Source: Hymenobacter tibetensis (GTDB taxonomy: Bacteria; Bacteroidota; Bacteroidia; Cytophagales; Hymenobacteraceae). From it: 64,000 nt of DNA. The translations under genes were made by a program, and so were the position numbers. How positions within the stretch are numbered: the stretch's first letter is position 1; each line of letters opens with the position of its first letter. The notes beneath the pieces are model-generated. The model did not search any database and was not told the origin of the DNA. It saw only the letters and a list, made by a program, of their open reading frames with translations. Shown piece by piece: positions 42,127 through 50,079 of the stretch. Where the stretch lies: NCBI RefSeq assembly GCF_022827545.1, contig NZ_CP094669.1, positions 4,395,001-4,459,000 on the forward strand, read 5' to 3'.

Positions 42127-42903
42127 TTACTTGGCTTTGCGCACGAATATGTCGCCGCTGATGGTTTTGAGGGACAACGTAGGACCACCGCCGTTGACGT
42201 TGCCGCTCACCGTCTGCCCGCCTATCCGGTTCATGTTGTCGGCGCCTTTACCCAGGTTGATGTCGAAGTCGGTGTAGATTTCGCCGGAGATAGAGCGCAG
42301 CGCCAAGTTGGCTTTAGTAGCGGCGGGCATCGTTACGTCTAGGTCGCCGCTGACCAGCGAGATGGAACTTGGCTCGGGGCGCATTCCAGAGAACCGCACC
42401 GTAACGTCGCCGCTGACGCTGTTGGCTACCACGGGGCCCGCCACGTTTAGCAGCTTCAGGTCGCCGCTTTTCAGGGTGGCTTCAATGCTGCCTTCCACGT
42501 CCCGAATGATTAGGTCGCCGCTGTTCCAGTTGGTTTCGGTGAATACCACCGCCGTCCGGCGTGGCACCCGAATCGTGTAGGCGGCATCTTTACGGGAGGC
42601 TTTCACCACCCGCAGCGTGTTGCCGGTGCCCGGCGTCACCGACAGCCCTATTTGGGTGTTGTCCTCGGCTGAGTTATACACAGCCCGCAGTCCTTGAGCT
42701 TGTTTGGGCAGGGCCTCGTACCCATTGCCCCGGATGACGAGTTCGTCGCCGTCGTAGCCTTCCACGGTGATGTCGCTGCCCTGCATTTCCAGGACCACTT
42801 TGCGGTCTTGACGGCTGTTGAACTTGGCTTTAAATTCTTGTGCATGCAGCCCAACACTAGCGGTGAGCAGCGTTATGGCGGTGAGAACGAAGGTCTTTTT
42901 CAT
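42127..42903 (-). CDS. DUF4097-family exported protein
   Basis: 258 aa with signal peptide to about residue 21. Successive 'VEGSIEATLKSGDLKLLN', 'ANSVSGDVTVRFSG', 'SLVSGDLDVTMPA', 'SISGEIYTDF' and a terminal TISGDIFVRKAK are the repeating turns of a predicted beta-helix (DUF4097). Homologous to the gene at 40421, with the same C-terminal end. It follows the anti-sigma gene by 114 bp on the same strand. Putative surface or periplasmic protein; the actual ligand is unknown. Confidence 0.82.
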   Translation of the reverse strand: MKKTFVLTAITLLTASVGLHAQEFKAKFNSRQDRKVVLEMQGSDITVEGYDGDELVIRGNGYEALPKQAQGLRAVYNSAEDNTQIGLSVTPGTGNTLRVVKASRKDAAYTIRVPRRTAVVFTETNWNSGDLIIRDVEGSIEATLKSGDLKLLNVAGPVVANSVSGDVTVRFSGMRPEPSSISLVSGDLDVTMPAATKANLALRSISGEIYTDFDINLGKGADNMNRIGGQTVSGNVNGGGPTLSLKTISGDIFVRKAK

Positions 42904-43017
42904 GAGTTAAAATCAATAGGTCGGGAGAAGGGGGAAAGGCAATTCGCCAGGGCCACACGCTACGTAAGACATCCGGATGTCTTGCGCAGCCTGCGCGTTG
43001 TGTTGGATTAGGCAAGC

Positions 43018-43872
43018 CTAAATCAGCAGTCCGAGGCCATTTGCAGCTTGCTGGCGCACGGCAGGCAGTGCCTCTGGCTGGCGCGAGAGCCGTTCCAGGG
43101 TTGGCACAGCCCGCTTGTCGCGCAGGGCTACCAGCAATTCAATAAGGGTGATTTGCACGTTGGGGTCATTCTGGTTGGGCAGGGCCTGTACCAGAGCAGG
43201 GCCTACCCGAGGGTCGGCACGGAGGCGGAAAAGGGCTTCGCAGGCGGCCAGCCGCACATTGGGGTTCGGGTCGGCGTTGAGGGTGTTGATGAGCACTTGC
43301 ACGGCGGGGTCGCCGGGCTGCACGGTGGCGGGCGCTTCGGCTACCAGGCTAATGCGGCGGCTGGCAGTAGCGGGCTGGCTGGTAGCAGCCGTCAGGTGAG
43401 CAGCCAATGTTTCGCTGGCAGCAGGTTGCTGAGAGGCCACATCAAGGGAAGTGGCCGGACGCAGTATCAGCCCAAACAAGGCTCCTACGGCCAGCAGCGC
43501 AATGCTAGCGGCTATCCGGAGCCAGCGGGCCGTGGGCGTCGGGGCCCAGAAGGCCACTACTTTCGCCTCGGCCGGCGCTTCTGATGGCGTAGCTGTGGCT
43601 TTGGGCAACGCCATTTTTTCTTCGGCCAACTGCGCCAGAAAGTTGTCGCGCAGGGCCAGCGGCGGCATCGGAAACACTTGGTCGTCAATGCACGCTAGTA
43701 ACTCCCGTAGCTGCTTTAGTTGGGTGCGGCACGCCAGGCAGGCTGGCAAATGGGCTTCCACCTGCGCCGTTTCCACCGCCGAAAGCTCTTTTTCGGCGTA
43801 GCCAGCCAGCAACGGCGCTATGGCCTCGCAGTCGGCAGGGGTGGATGCTTGATGGTTGAAGGACTCGTTCAT
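43018..43872 (-). CDS. Anti-sigma factor with zinc finger and HEAT repeats
   Basis: 284 aa membrane anti-sigma factor. The N-terminus carries a zf-HC2 motif (CEAIAPLL...HLPACLAC), which typically grips the partner sigma factor. One transmembrane helix follows at about 115-135 (WLRIAASIALLAVGALFGLI). The C-terminal domain, which should face the periplasm, is a set of two to three HEAT-type repeats: 'VLINTLNADPNPNVRLAACE', 'LVQALPNQNDPNVQITLIEL', 'LRDKRAVPTLERL'. HEAT repeats bind proteins, so this tail may sense an envelope signal. It starts 30 bp after the sigma gene. Zinc-finger/HEAT fusions are less common than the plain anti-sigma factor. Confidence 0.83.
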   Translation of the reverse strand: MNESFNHQASTPADCEAIAPLLAGYAEKELSAVETAQVEAHLPACLACRTQLKQLRELLACIDDQVFPMPPLALRDNFLAQLAEEKMALPKATATPSEAPAEAKVVAFWAPTPTARWLRIAASIALLAVGALFGLILRPATSLDVASQQPAASETLAAHLTAATSQPATASRRISLVAEAPATVQPGDPAVQVLINTLNADPNPNVRLAACEALFRLRADPRVGPALVQALPNQNDPNVQITLIELLVALRDKRAVPTLERLSRQPEALPAVRQQAANGLGLLI

Positions 43873-43902
43873 TGTATGGGTTCGGGGCTAGGCCCACGGT
43901 TT

Positions 43903-44454
43903 TTAGCTGAAGTACACTTTGCGCAACGCTTCTAAGGCACGGTGGGCTTTCACGCGGGCAGCGCCGGCCGTGCAGCCCAGCATCTCCCCTATCTCCGTGT
44001 AGTCGAAGCCCTGGAAGCGGTGCAACACCAGGATTTCGCGCTGCTCAGCTGGCAGCAGGTTCAAGGCTTCCTGCAAGGCCTGCTTTTGGTCAGCGGACTG
44101 GCAGTTGGCCTGCGCAGCGCGGCCGTGGCTGGCGGTCCGCTCCACCCCCTCGATGTCAGCGACGGGCTGTTGGCGACGGCTTTTCTGCCAGTGGTCGGCG
44201 TGTACGTGGCGGGCCAATTGGTAGAGCCACGCCCGCACCGGCTGGCCGGGCTGGTAGCTGGCTCGGTATTTCATGGCCCGGTAGAACACGTTTTGGGTGA
44301 GGTCTTGCCCCACTTCCGTGTCGCCACCGCTCAACCGGCACAGAAAGCCAAACAGCGGGCCTTGGTAGCGCTCGAACAACGGCACCATCTGGTCCAGGTT
44401 GTCAGCCTTTACCTGAGCCATTAGCTCTTCGTCGCTTGTCGCAACTACCTGCAT
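43903..44454 (-). CDS. ECF-type RNA polymerase sigma factor
   Basis: 183-aa extracytoplasmic-function sigma factor. Region 2 (GQDLTQNVFYRAMKYRASY, then 'VRAWLYQLARHVHADHWQ') and region 4 (LLPAEQREILVLHRFQGFDY, then 'TEIGEMLGCTAGAARVKAHR') are both complete. Regulators of this kind are held by membrane anti-sigma factors, and the zf-HC2 gene directly downstream fits that role. It is the first gene of the run 44454 to 39473, which it may activate itself. The target promoter sequence cannot be stated. Confidence 0.93.
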   Translation of the reverse strand: MQVVATSDEELMAQVKADNLDQMVPLFERYQGPLFGFLCRLSGGDTEVGQDLTQNVFYRAMKYRASYQPGQPVRAWLYQLARHVHADHWQKSRRQQPVADIEGVERTASHGRAAQANCQSADQKQALQEALNLLPAEQREILVLHRFQGFDYTEIGEMLGCTAGAARVKAHRALEALRKVYFS

Positions 44455-44592
44455 TCTAACAAGTGAAAGAAACGTGGATGATTGATTTTGGACCGATTAC
44501 CGGCGGCACGGCTATTCGTTACAAGCGGTACCAATTATTTTTCTCACCCAAGAAAGCAGCTTTCCGCCGGCTACCGATACCCGGCTTGCCAA

Positions 44593-44632
44593 ACGCGAAA
44601 AAGCCAGCCCATAAGGACCGGCTTTTTCGTGT
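44593..44632. terminator. Hairpin terminator downstream of folB
   Basis: Arms ACGCGAAAAAGCC / GGCTTTTTCGTGT (44593-44605, 44620-44632; one mismatch) flanked by A/T runs on either strand. It ends folB transcription before the sigma-factor promoter region. Confidence 0.75.
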
Positions 44633-44710
44633 TTACTAGTGACTCAGGTTTACTTACAACGATGTCTATCTGACCCTTGTCAGGTCTTAAAGTAACAAGC
44701 CCAACAGACG

Positions 44711-45073
44711 CTAACTCCTACGCTGACGCTCCAGCGTCACGCGGGCACGGTGGCAGATGCCTCCTAAAGGTGGGTTGAATTTGGAAACGCTGATTTGTAC
44801 GGCTTCGATGTAGGGAAACTCTTCCAGCACTCTGTCCAGCACGCGGTGGGCGAGATGCTCCAGTAGCCGTGCCGGGGCCAACATTTCTTCGCGCACCACG
44901 CGGTATAGCACTTCGTAGTTTACCGTTTCGTGCAGGCGGTCGGAAGCGCCAGAGGCATGCAAGTCAGTGGTGATGTAGAGGTCCACGCCATACTTATTGC
45001 CGATTTTCTGCTCCTCGTCGTAGTAGCCGTGGAACGCGAAAAACTCCATTCCCTCCAGTGCAATCTGGCCCAT
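44711..45073 (-). CDS. folB: Dihydroneopterin aldolase
   Basis: 120 aa from the ATG at 45073 (MGQIALEGMEFFAFHGYYDE). The family signature is the N-terminal 'GMEFFAFHGYYDEEQKIGNK' where the Glu/Tyr/His pocket residues lie, and the C-terminal 'VSKFNPPLGGICHRARVTLE' with the catalytic Lys. The enzyme converts 7,8-dihydroneopterin to 6-hydroxymethyl-7,8-dihydropterin and glycolaldehyde in folate synthesis. The longer frame starts with TTG and is unlikely. It lies between two terminators, so it is probably transcribed alone. Confidence 0.93.
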   Translation of the reverse strand: MGQIALEGMEFFAFHGYYDEEQKIGNKYGVDLYITTDLHASGASDRLHETVNYEVLYRVVREEMLAPARLLEHLAHRVLDRVLEEFPYIEAVQISVSKFNPPLGGICHRARVTLERQRRS

Positions 45074-45171
45074 ACTATTGGTTTGTGTGATGAACGCGGA
45101 AGTACGCGGGTGCAAGCTACAGCAACTTTCGCATCGGATACGGCAAGCTCCTTACAGACTACGGTGTATAA

Positions 45172-45217
45172 GAGAAGCCACTCAGTTCACCTAGGCAGGT
45201 AAACTAAGTGGCTTCTC
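45172..45217. terminator. Hairpin terminator downstream of the DivIVA-type gene
   Basis: 16-bp arms with one mismatch (45172-45187 and 45202-45217, stem GAGAAGCCACT...) just past the divIVA-type stop. Confidence 0.75.
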
Positions 45218-45243
45218 GTGCAAACAAGCACCCGCGTCTGGGC

Positions 45244-46263
45244 TTATATCTCGTCGAAGAAAGACTTTTCGGTGGAGGCTACCGCCGCCATACCTGGGTG
45301 CCGGGCAGGCTCCGGCTGCGTGATTTCGGGGTGACTTGGTCCGATAGGCTGAATATCAGGAGCAGTGGGTTCCACGTAGGGCTCGGTTGGCTGCGGCACC
45401 GTGGAAGGCTCAGGCTGGTAAATACGCGAAGGATCTACGCGGCCTGGGTTTTCGTTGGGCGAAGGGTTGGGCTGAATATCGGGGCCAGGCGTTTGGGCGG
45501 GCGCGCCGGGGTCGGGCTGTTGGCCGGGCTTGGGGTTGTAGTTTTGTGGCTCAGCACGGGTTGGAGCTGGGCCGTTGAACGCAACTGACGAAGACGAAGC
45601 GGAACCACCAGCTACTGCGGCAGCCGAGGAAGTGGCAGAGGAACTAACGTGCATGGGAGCATCGGGCTGAGCTGAGTGGTCTGCAGCATCATTCCGATTC
45701 ACTTTTACGCTAGCTGCACGGGAAAGGATGGCTGCGGTGCTAGCTTTCGGCTGGGCCCTCACCTTTTCCACCTTAGCCAGCGCGTCGGAAGCTAGGTTGT
45801 GCAAGTCGCGCACCAAGCCATCGAGGTGGGCTTCGAGGCGCTGGCACTCTTGACCTAAGCTGCTCACCTCCTTTTTCATTTCAGCCACCGTCTTTTCCGA
45901 CTGCTGATAGGCGTCGTCCACTACCGCACGCGCCTTTTGGCGAGCGTCGGCCAAGAGTTGCTCGGCTTTCAGTTGGGCCTCCCGGATGCGTAGTTCCGCG
46001 TCGCGCTGGGCTTGTTCGGTGATGCTATTACCGGTGTCTTCAGCCGTCTTGAGGGTGCGGTACAAGCTGGTTTCCACTTCGCGCATCTTGCTCACGTCCT
46101 GCGTGGCGTGGTCGAGCTTCACGCGCAACTCGCGGTTTTCGTCGCCCATCCGCTCCCACTGCTGCGAAAGGGTGAGCAGGAAGGCTTGCACTTCGTCTTT
46201 ATCAAGCCCGCGAAAAGCTTTTTCAAAAGTCTTCTGGCGAATATCGAGGGCGGTAATTTTCAT
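45244..46263 (-). CDS. DivIVA-domain protein
   Basis: 339 aa. The N-terminal DivIVA domain reads MKITALDIRQKTFEKAFRGL, then 'DKDEVQAFLLTLSQQWERM', which matches the membrane-curvature-binding 'TPLDI(R/H)xxxFxxxxRGYDxxEVDxFL' pattern. A long coiled coil follows (about 40-165: 'ELRIREAQLKAEQLLADARQ'), then a disordered region rich in Pro, Gln, Ser and Asn. DivIVA proteins mark cell poles and division sites; in Bacteroidota they are little characterised. The tail composition suggests partner binding. The upstream WD40 gene is co-oriented (156 bp). Confidence 0.83.
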   Translation of the reverse strand: MKITALDIRQKTFEKAFRGLDKDEVQAFLLTLSQQWERMGDENRELRVKLDHATQDVSKMREVETSLYRTLKTAEDTGNSITEQAQRDAELRIREAQLKAEQLLADARQKARAVVDDAYQQSEKTVAEMKKEVSSLGQECQRLEAHLDGLVRDLHNLASDALAKVEKVRAQPKASTAAILSRAASVKVNRNDAADHSAQPDAPMHVSSSATSSAAAVAGGSASSSSVAFNGPAPTRAEPQNYNPKPGQQPDPGAPAQTPGPDIQPNPSPNENPGRVDPSRIYQPEPSTVPQPTEPYVEPTAPDIQPIGPSHPEITQPEPARHPGMAAVASTEKSFFDEI

Positions 46264-46419
46264 TGGTCTGGGAAGCTAGGAGATGGTAGCTAGAAGCTGG
46301 GAGGTACGGATGAGGTGCTAACGAGGAAGTGTAGCGTGTTTGGTATAGTACCGCACGCAACGCTTCGTTGCTTACTGTTATACCAGACCTTGCTAGCTCC
46401 CGACTCCTATGCTCCTTCT

Positions 46420-47346
46420 TTAGGACAGCTGCCAAACGGCTAAGCTGCGGTCGTCGCTACACGAAACTAGCCGATTCTGGCTTCCCGGCCAAAATAACTT
46501 GTTTACAGATGTTCCGTGTCCGGCGTGCCGCGCCTTGTCCACTACGCGCAGTAAGGCCAGCGTTTCGGCGTCCCATAGCTTGATGCTCTTGTCCATGCTA
46601 CACGTGGCCAGCAGCTGGCCATCTGGCGAGAAAGCCAGGTGGTTGATGGTAAACAAATGTGCCACAATATTGTGGTGCTCCACGTAGCCGGCTTCCGCGT
46701 CCCACAGGCGCAAATGGGCATCGCGCCCGGCCGTCAGCAGATAGCGCCCGTCCGGCGAATAGGATGCCGTAAAAACAGAATTCGTGCTACCCGTAAGCGT
46801 ATGTTTTACAGCCAGCGTGGTGGCATCCAGAATCCGGATAAGCCAATCGGAACCGGCCACAGCTAGTTCGTTGCGCTGCTGATGAAGCGTTAGACAACGC
46901 AGGCTTTTGTCGGAGAGCGGCACTAGTTTTTCCACCCGAAAGTCATCGGCCCGCAAGACGGCCAGGGTTCCGTTGCCTAGCGCCACGTAAAGCCGCTGGT
47001 GGGTTTCGGAATACACCATATCGAAGATGGCAACCGGCGGCAGAGCGGTGGCAAAGGTTAGTTTTCGGGCGCCCAAGTCTATGGCTTGCACGCCTTGGAA
47101 ATTGTGGCCCACTACCAATAGATTGCGCTCCGGCAGATGCAGCAGGGCATATACCGAGTTTTCCACTTTCGCCACCAACTCACCGTCCTGCTCGGTTGCG
47201 TTGGCATTCCAGACGGCCACCATACCATCGGCGCCGCTGGAGTAGAAGGTGCCGGTGCCCGGCGTGCCAGCTAGCGTGTACACACAGTCCTGGTGCCCGG
47301 TGAGGGCCGCGAGCTTCTGAACTTCGGGGCGGTGTGTGAAAGCCAT
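46420..47346 (-). CDS. WD40-repeat protein
   Basis: 308 aa from the ATG at 47346 (MAFTHRPEVQKLAALTGHQD). WD-type blades recur, such as 'LTGHQDCVYTLAGTPGTGTF', 'ASYSPDGRYLLTAGRDAHLR' with 'LWDAEAG', 'FSPDGQLLATCSMDKSIKLW', and a terminal 'SCSDDRSLAVWQLS'. The layout predicts a complete seven-bladed propeller. No signal peptide, so it is cytoplasmic and probably a scaffold. A TACCTTCG box (7 of 8 with TAnnTTTG) ends close before the start. Partners cannot be named from sequence; the adjacent DivIVA-type gene is the obvious candidate. Confidence 0.85.
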   Translation of the reverse strand: MAFTHRPEVQKLAALTGHQDCVYTLAGTPGTGTFYSSGADGMVAVWNANATEQDGELVAKVENSVYALLHLPERNLLVVGHNFQGVQAIDLGARKLTFATALPPVAIFDMVYSETHQRLYVALGNGTLAVLRADDFRVEKLVPLSDKSLRCLTLHQQRNELAVAGSDWLIRILDATTLAVKHTLTGSTNSVFTASYSPDGRYLLTAGRDAHLRLWDAEAGYVEHHNIVAHLFTINHLAFSPDGQLLATCSMDKSIKLWDAETLALLRVVDKARHAGHGTSVNKLFWPGSQNRLVSCSDDRSLAVWQLS

Positions 47347-47504
47347 GGCGCGAAGGTAGCGCCTGCTTGCTATTGCCAAAGAAAATAGGTTACCCTGGCC
47401 CTGCCTAGCAGCCAGCCCTGCCTTGTCGCAACAACCTTGTTCAACCGATAAGCAAGCGGAAGCTGGGCAATGCCGTCCGTTTTGCAGCAGTTACCTTCGT
47501 CTTT

Positions 47505-48143
47505 ATGCCGCTTCACTCCCTCACTCCTCTTTCCAACCACGCTATTTTGGGCTTGTGGCTGCTGGAAGAGCCTGCCGCTACCCTCCTCCACGCTCTTCCA
47601 CCGCACTATGCCCGCAGCATGCCCACGGGTCGCGACGAGACACGTAGCACCCAATGGCTAGCAGGCCGAGCCTTGGCACACGAGCTATTACGGGAGCTTA
47701 CTTCAACTTCCGCGTTTCTTTGTAATGATGCAAATGGCCGTCCTTTCTTTGAGCAGTTGCCTGCATTCGCCGTTTCTCTGTCGCACTCCGGCCAGTGGGT
47801 GGCGTGCGTGCTGCGTACGCACGGGCGAGTTGGCACAGATGTTGAACTAGTTCGCGACAAAGCGCAAAAGTTGGCGCCGCGGTTTCTATCGGAAGCCGAG
47901 CAAGCCGACGCTGGCGACGAAGCAGTTAAACATAGTCTCTATTGGAGTTCCAAAGAGACGCTCTATAAACTGCACAGTCGCCGGGGCCTGGTGTTTAAAG
48001 AGCAAATTCTGCTCGACCCGTTCAAGCTGCGGGAGGCCGGTGTACTGACGGGACACCTGCTCCTAGAAAACTCTCGCAGCAAACACCAAATCCACTATCA
48101 GCGCCTCGCTTCTGATTACGTATTAACTTACTGCCTCGAGTAA
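47505..48143 (+). CDS. 4'-phosphopantetheinyl transferase
   Basis: 212-aa Sfp-type phosphopantetheinyl transferase, which transfers phosphopantetheine from CoA to a Ser on acyl- or peptidyl-carrier proteins. The diagnostic motifs are present: GTDVE (110-114) in 'VGTDVELVRD' and WSSKETLYK (147-155). The N-terminus (LLEEPAATLL...HYARSM...STQWLAGRAL) matches the Sfp layout. No polyketide or nonribosomal gene is nearby. Start ATG 47505; a TACCTTCG box lies 7-14 bp upstream. Confidence 0.9.
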   Translation: MPLHSLTPLSNHAILGLWLLEEPAATLLHALPPHYARSMPTGRDETRSTQWLAGRALAHELLRELTSTSAFLCNDANGRPFFEQLPAFAVSLSHSGQWVACVLRTHGRVGTDVELVRDKAQKLAPRFLSEAEQADAGDEAVKHSLYWSSKETLYKLHSRRGLVFKEQILLDPFKLREAGVLTGHLLLENSRSKHQIHYQRLASDYVLTYCLE

Positions 48144-48224
48144 CAGGCGTACGAGGCATGCAAGCATCCTTTTTTGCTTGACTTTTCTGCTCAGTTGCTT
48201 GTGTCTTCACTTAGTTGTTCTCTC

Positions 48225-48815
48225 ATGTCCCTTCGCCGAATTTCTATTATCACCGCTGCGGCCCTCCTGTTTTGTACGGTGGCCGTGGGTGTAGCCCGCG
48301 CACAGGGAGGCCGCACAGTGGATGATTTCAGCTTAAAAAACAGTGCCAACGCTGAAGTAGCCCTACGCTCCTATGCAAGCAGCAAGGCCGTGGTGGTGGT
48401 GTTTGTCAACCCAAATTGCGCCTTTACGCGTCTGTATCAGGCACGCTTGTCGGCTTTGAGCACTCAGTATGGCGGACGCGGCATACAGTTTCTGTTCATT
48501 GAAGCTCCCATTAACCTCGATGCTAGTGCCGATGCTGGCGCAAAAGCTACGGGTATTGATTTGCCTCTGCTCAGTGACGAGGGCCAGAAGGTAAGCTCGC
48601 TGCTGGGAGCTACCAAAACCCCCGAAGCAGTGGTTTTGCAACCCGTTGGTAGTGGCTTTGCCGTGCGCTACAAGGGCGCCATCGACGATAACCCGCAAGT
48701 GGAAGGAGATACCAAGGAGCACTACCTACAGCAAGTTCTCGATAATCTGCTGGGTGGCCGGCCCGCTGGCGTACCCGACAAACGAGCTGCTGGCTGCCTA
48801 ATTAAGCGCAACTAG
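48225..48815 (+). CDS. Exported redoxin/thioredoxin-like protein
   Basis: 196 aa from ATG 48225, signal peptide to about residue 27 (AVGVARAQ). The thioredoxin-like domain reads 'VDDFSLKNSANAEVALRSYA', then 'AVVVVFVNPNCAFTRLYQAR' with one Cys at the usual first redox position, followed by AF rather than the second Cys (a CxxC would be NCxxC). A second Cys appears only near the C-terminus (AGCLIKR). Family: AhpC/TSA-redoxin-like. With a lone peroxidatic-like Cys it may be a one-Cys peroxidase or a non-redox relative. Periplasmic. Confidence 0.78.
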   Translation: MSLRRISIITAAALLFCTVAVGVARAQGGRTVDDFSLKNSANAEVALRSYASSKAVVVVFVNPNCAFTRLYQARLSALSTQYGGRGIQFLFIEAPINLDASADAGAKATGIDLPLLSDEGQKVSSLLGATKTPEAVVLQPVGSGFAVRYKGAIDDNPQVEGDTKEHYLQQVLDNLLGGRPAGVPDKRAAGCLIKRN

Positions 48816-48850
48816 GAGCGGCAGCTTTAAGTCATAATAGCCCACAAAAC

Positions 48851-48892
48851 GAATAAGCCCTTAACGCTCTAGCTGGCGTTAAGGGCTTATTC
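48851..48892. terminator. Perfect hairpin terminator between convergent genes
   Basis: 17-bp perfect arms GAATAAGCCCTTAACGC / GCGTTAAGGGCTTATTC (48851-48867, 48876-48892), with T-runs on both strands. Confidence 0.85.
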
Positions 48893-48951
48893 ATTTGAAA
48901 AGGCTGTATTAAGAACAGGAAGCAGATGCTGCTTCTATCATGGGCTTTCTA

Positions 48952-49836
48952 CTATTCTTCTCCTTCCGGTTCAGATGGCGCCTCCGTGGCGGCAGATGGC
49001 TCTTCGGTGAGGATGGCCAACAGCTTGTTTACCTCGGCAGCTTTGGCAGGCTCCTGCAGCTTCTCGAAACTTAACTGCAAGTTGCGTAGGGCCCGACGCA
49101 CAATATCAACGTGGGAGCAGGGCTCGTAAAAGATGTCGTTAGGCGTCAGGTTGAGCTGCGCCACGTAATGCTCGATGTCGGTGCGTGATAAGACCAAGCC
49201 TCGGTTGTAGCAGTTGATATAGAATGGCTCCACCGCCAAGTCGTCGAGGCGGTAGGTAAGCACAAACAGGTTGGGCAGGTTCACGCCGTAGATGGGCAGG
49301 TTCAGGCGCTGCGCTACCAACAGGTAAATGACGCACAGCGTGAGCGGATTACCCCGGCGGGTTTCCAGCACGCGCTGCAACATAGAGTTGGCCGGCGAGT
49401 GGAAGTTTTGGGTGTTGGCCGCAAACTTATGCGCCTTGAACAGCACGTAGTTGAGTGCCTGCACCTGGTCGGCGGGGTGCATTTCCGGCTTCAACAGGGT
49501 CCAAACCTCGAAACGTAGCTGTTCAATAGCCCGGTTGAGCACCTGCAAGTCGGCGTCGGGATACTGATATGAGTTCAGCAGCCACATACCTTCAATTAGG
49601 TTTTCGCTGCCTGAGTCGCGCCATACTCGCAGGCGCTGTTGCAGCCCTTCAAATTGCAGCTTATGAATTAGGTCTTCAAGGCGTTGCTGCTGCTGCGAGT
49701 CCAGTGTTTCCTCCCACGATTCTTCTAGAAACGGAATCAGGCTTTCCCCAAGGGTTTGAATTTTCTCCTGAATCTGCGGCGCAACTTCGGGGTCGTCGAG
49801 CAGGGAGATAAGCGCTTTGATTTCTTTGTTGGTCAT
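48952..49836 (-). CDS. SirB1/transglutaminase-like family protein
   Basis: 294 aa protein of the SirB1/Transglut_core2 family. Recognisable elements: 'ALNYVLFKAHKFAANTQNFH', 'NSMLQRVLETRRGNPLTLCV', and 'RLNLPIYGVNLPNLFVLTY'. In true transglutaminases there would be a Cys-His-Asp triad; here the Cys (LTLC) and a late His (CSHVD or DIEHYV) are present but the reaction is not established. N-terminal helical region about 1-90. No signal peptide, cytoplasmic. C-terminus is an acidic Glu/Pro tail. Function in this phylum is unknown. Confidence 0.83.
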   Translation of the reverse strand: MTNKEIKALISLLDDPEVAPQIQEKIQTLGESLIPFLEESWEETLDSQQQQRLEDLIHKLQFEGLQQRLRVWRDSGSENLIEGMWLLNSYQYPDADLQVLNRAIEQLRFEVWTLLKPEMHPADQVQALNYVLFKAHKFAANTQNFHSPANSMLQRVLETRRGNPLTLCVIYLLVAQRLNLPIYGVNLPNLFVLTYRLDDLAVEPFYINCYNRGLVLSRTDIEHYVAQLNLTPNDIFYEPCSHVDIVRRALRNLQLSFEKLQEPAKAAEVNKLLAILTEEPSAATEAPSEPEGEE

Positions 49837-50079
49837 GTAATAGGTAGCGGGTGCCTAGGAGGCGGAGCAGCAAGAAGTAACAAATAAAACAACTGACACG
49901 GTATTACCGCCGCCAGCCGTTAGGAGTAAACGCAGTGGGTGGGGTGGAATGTTCAATTTAAAACGGTTTCCACCGTATTTCGAGCGGTAGCAGCAGCAAG
50001 CAACTTTCGCTACTTCACCAGACTTCTAGGTGCACGCTACCTTCCACTGCCACGCAGCCTCCAATTCAGCTTGCAATAC

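Noticed and set aside
48133..48180. Small hairpins over and after the transferase stop (GCCTCG/CGAGGC; CAAGCA/TGCTTG)
   Set aside because: Stems of only six bases, one spanning the stop codon; too weak to call a terminator.
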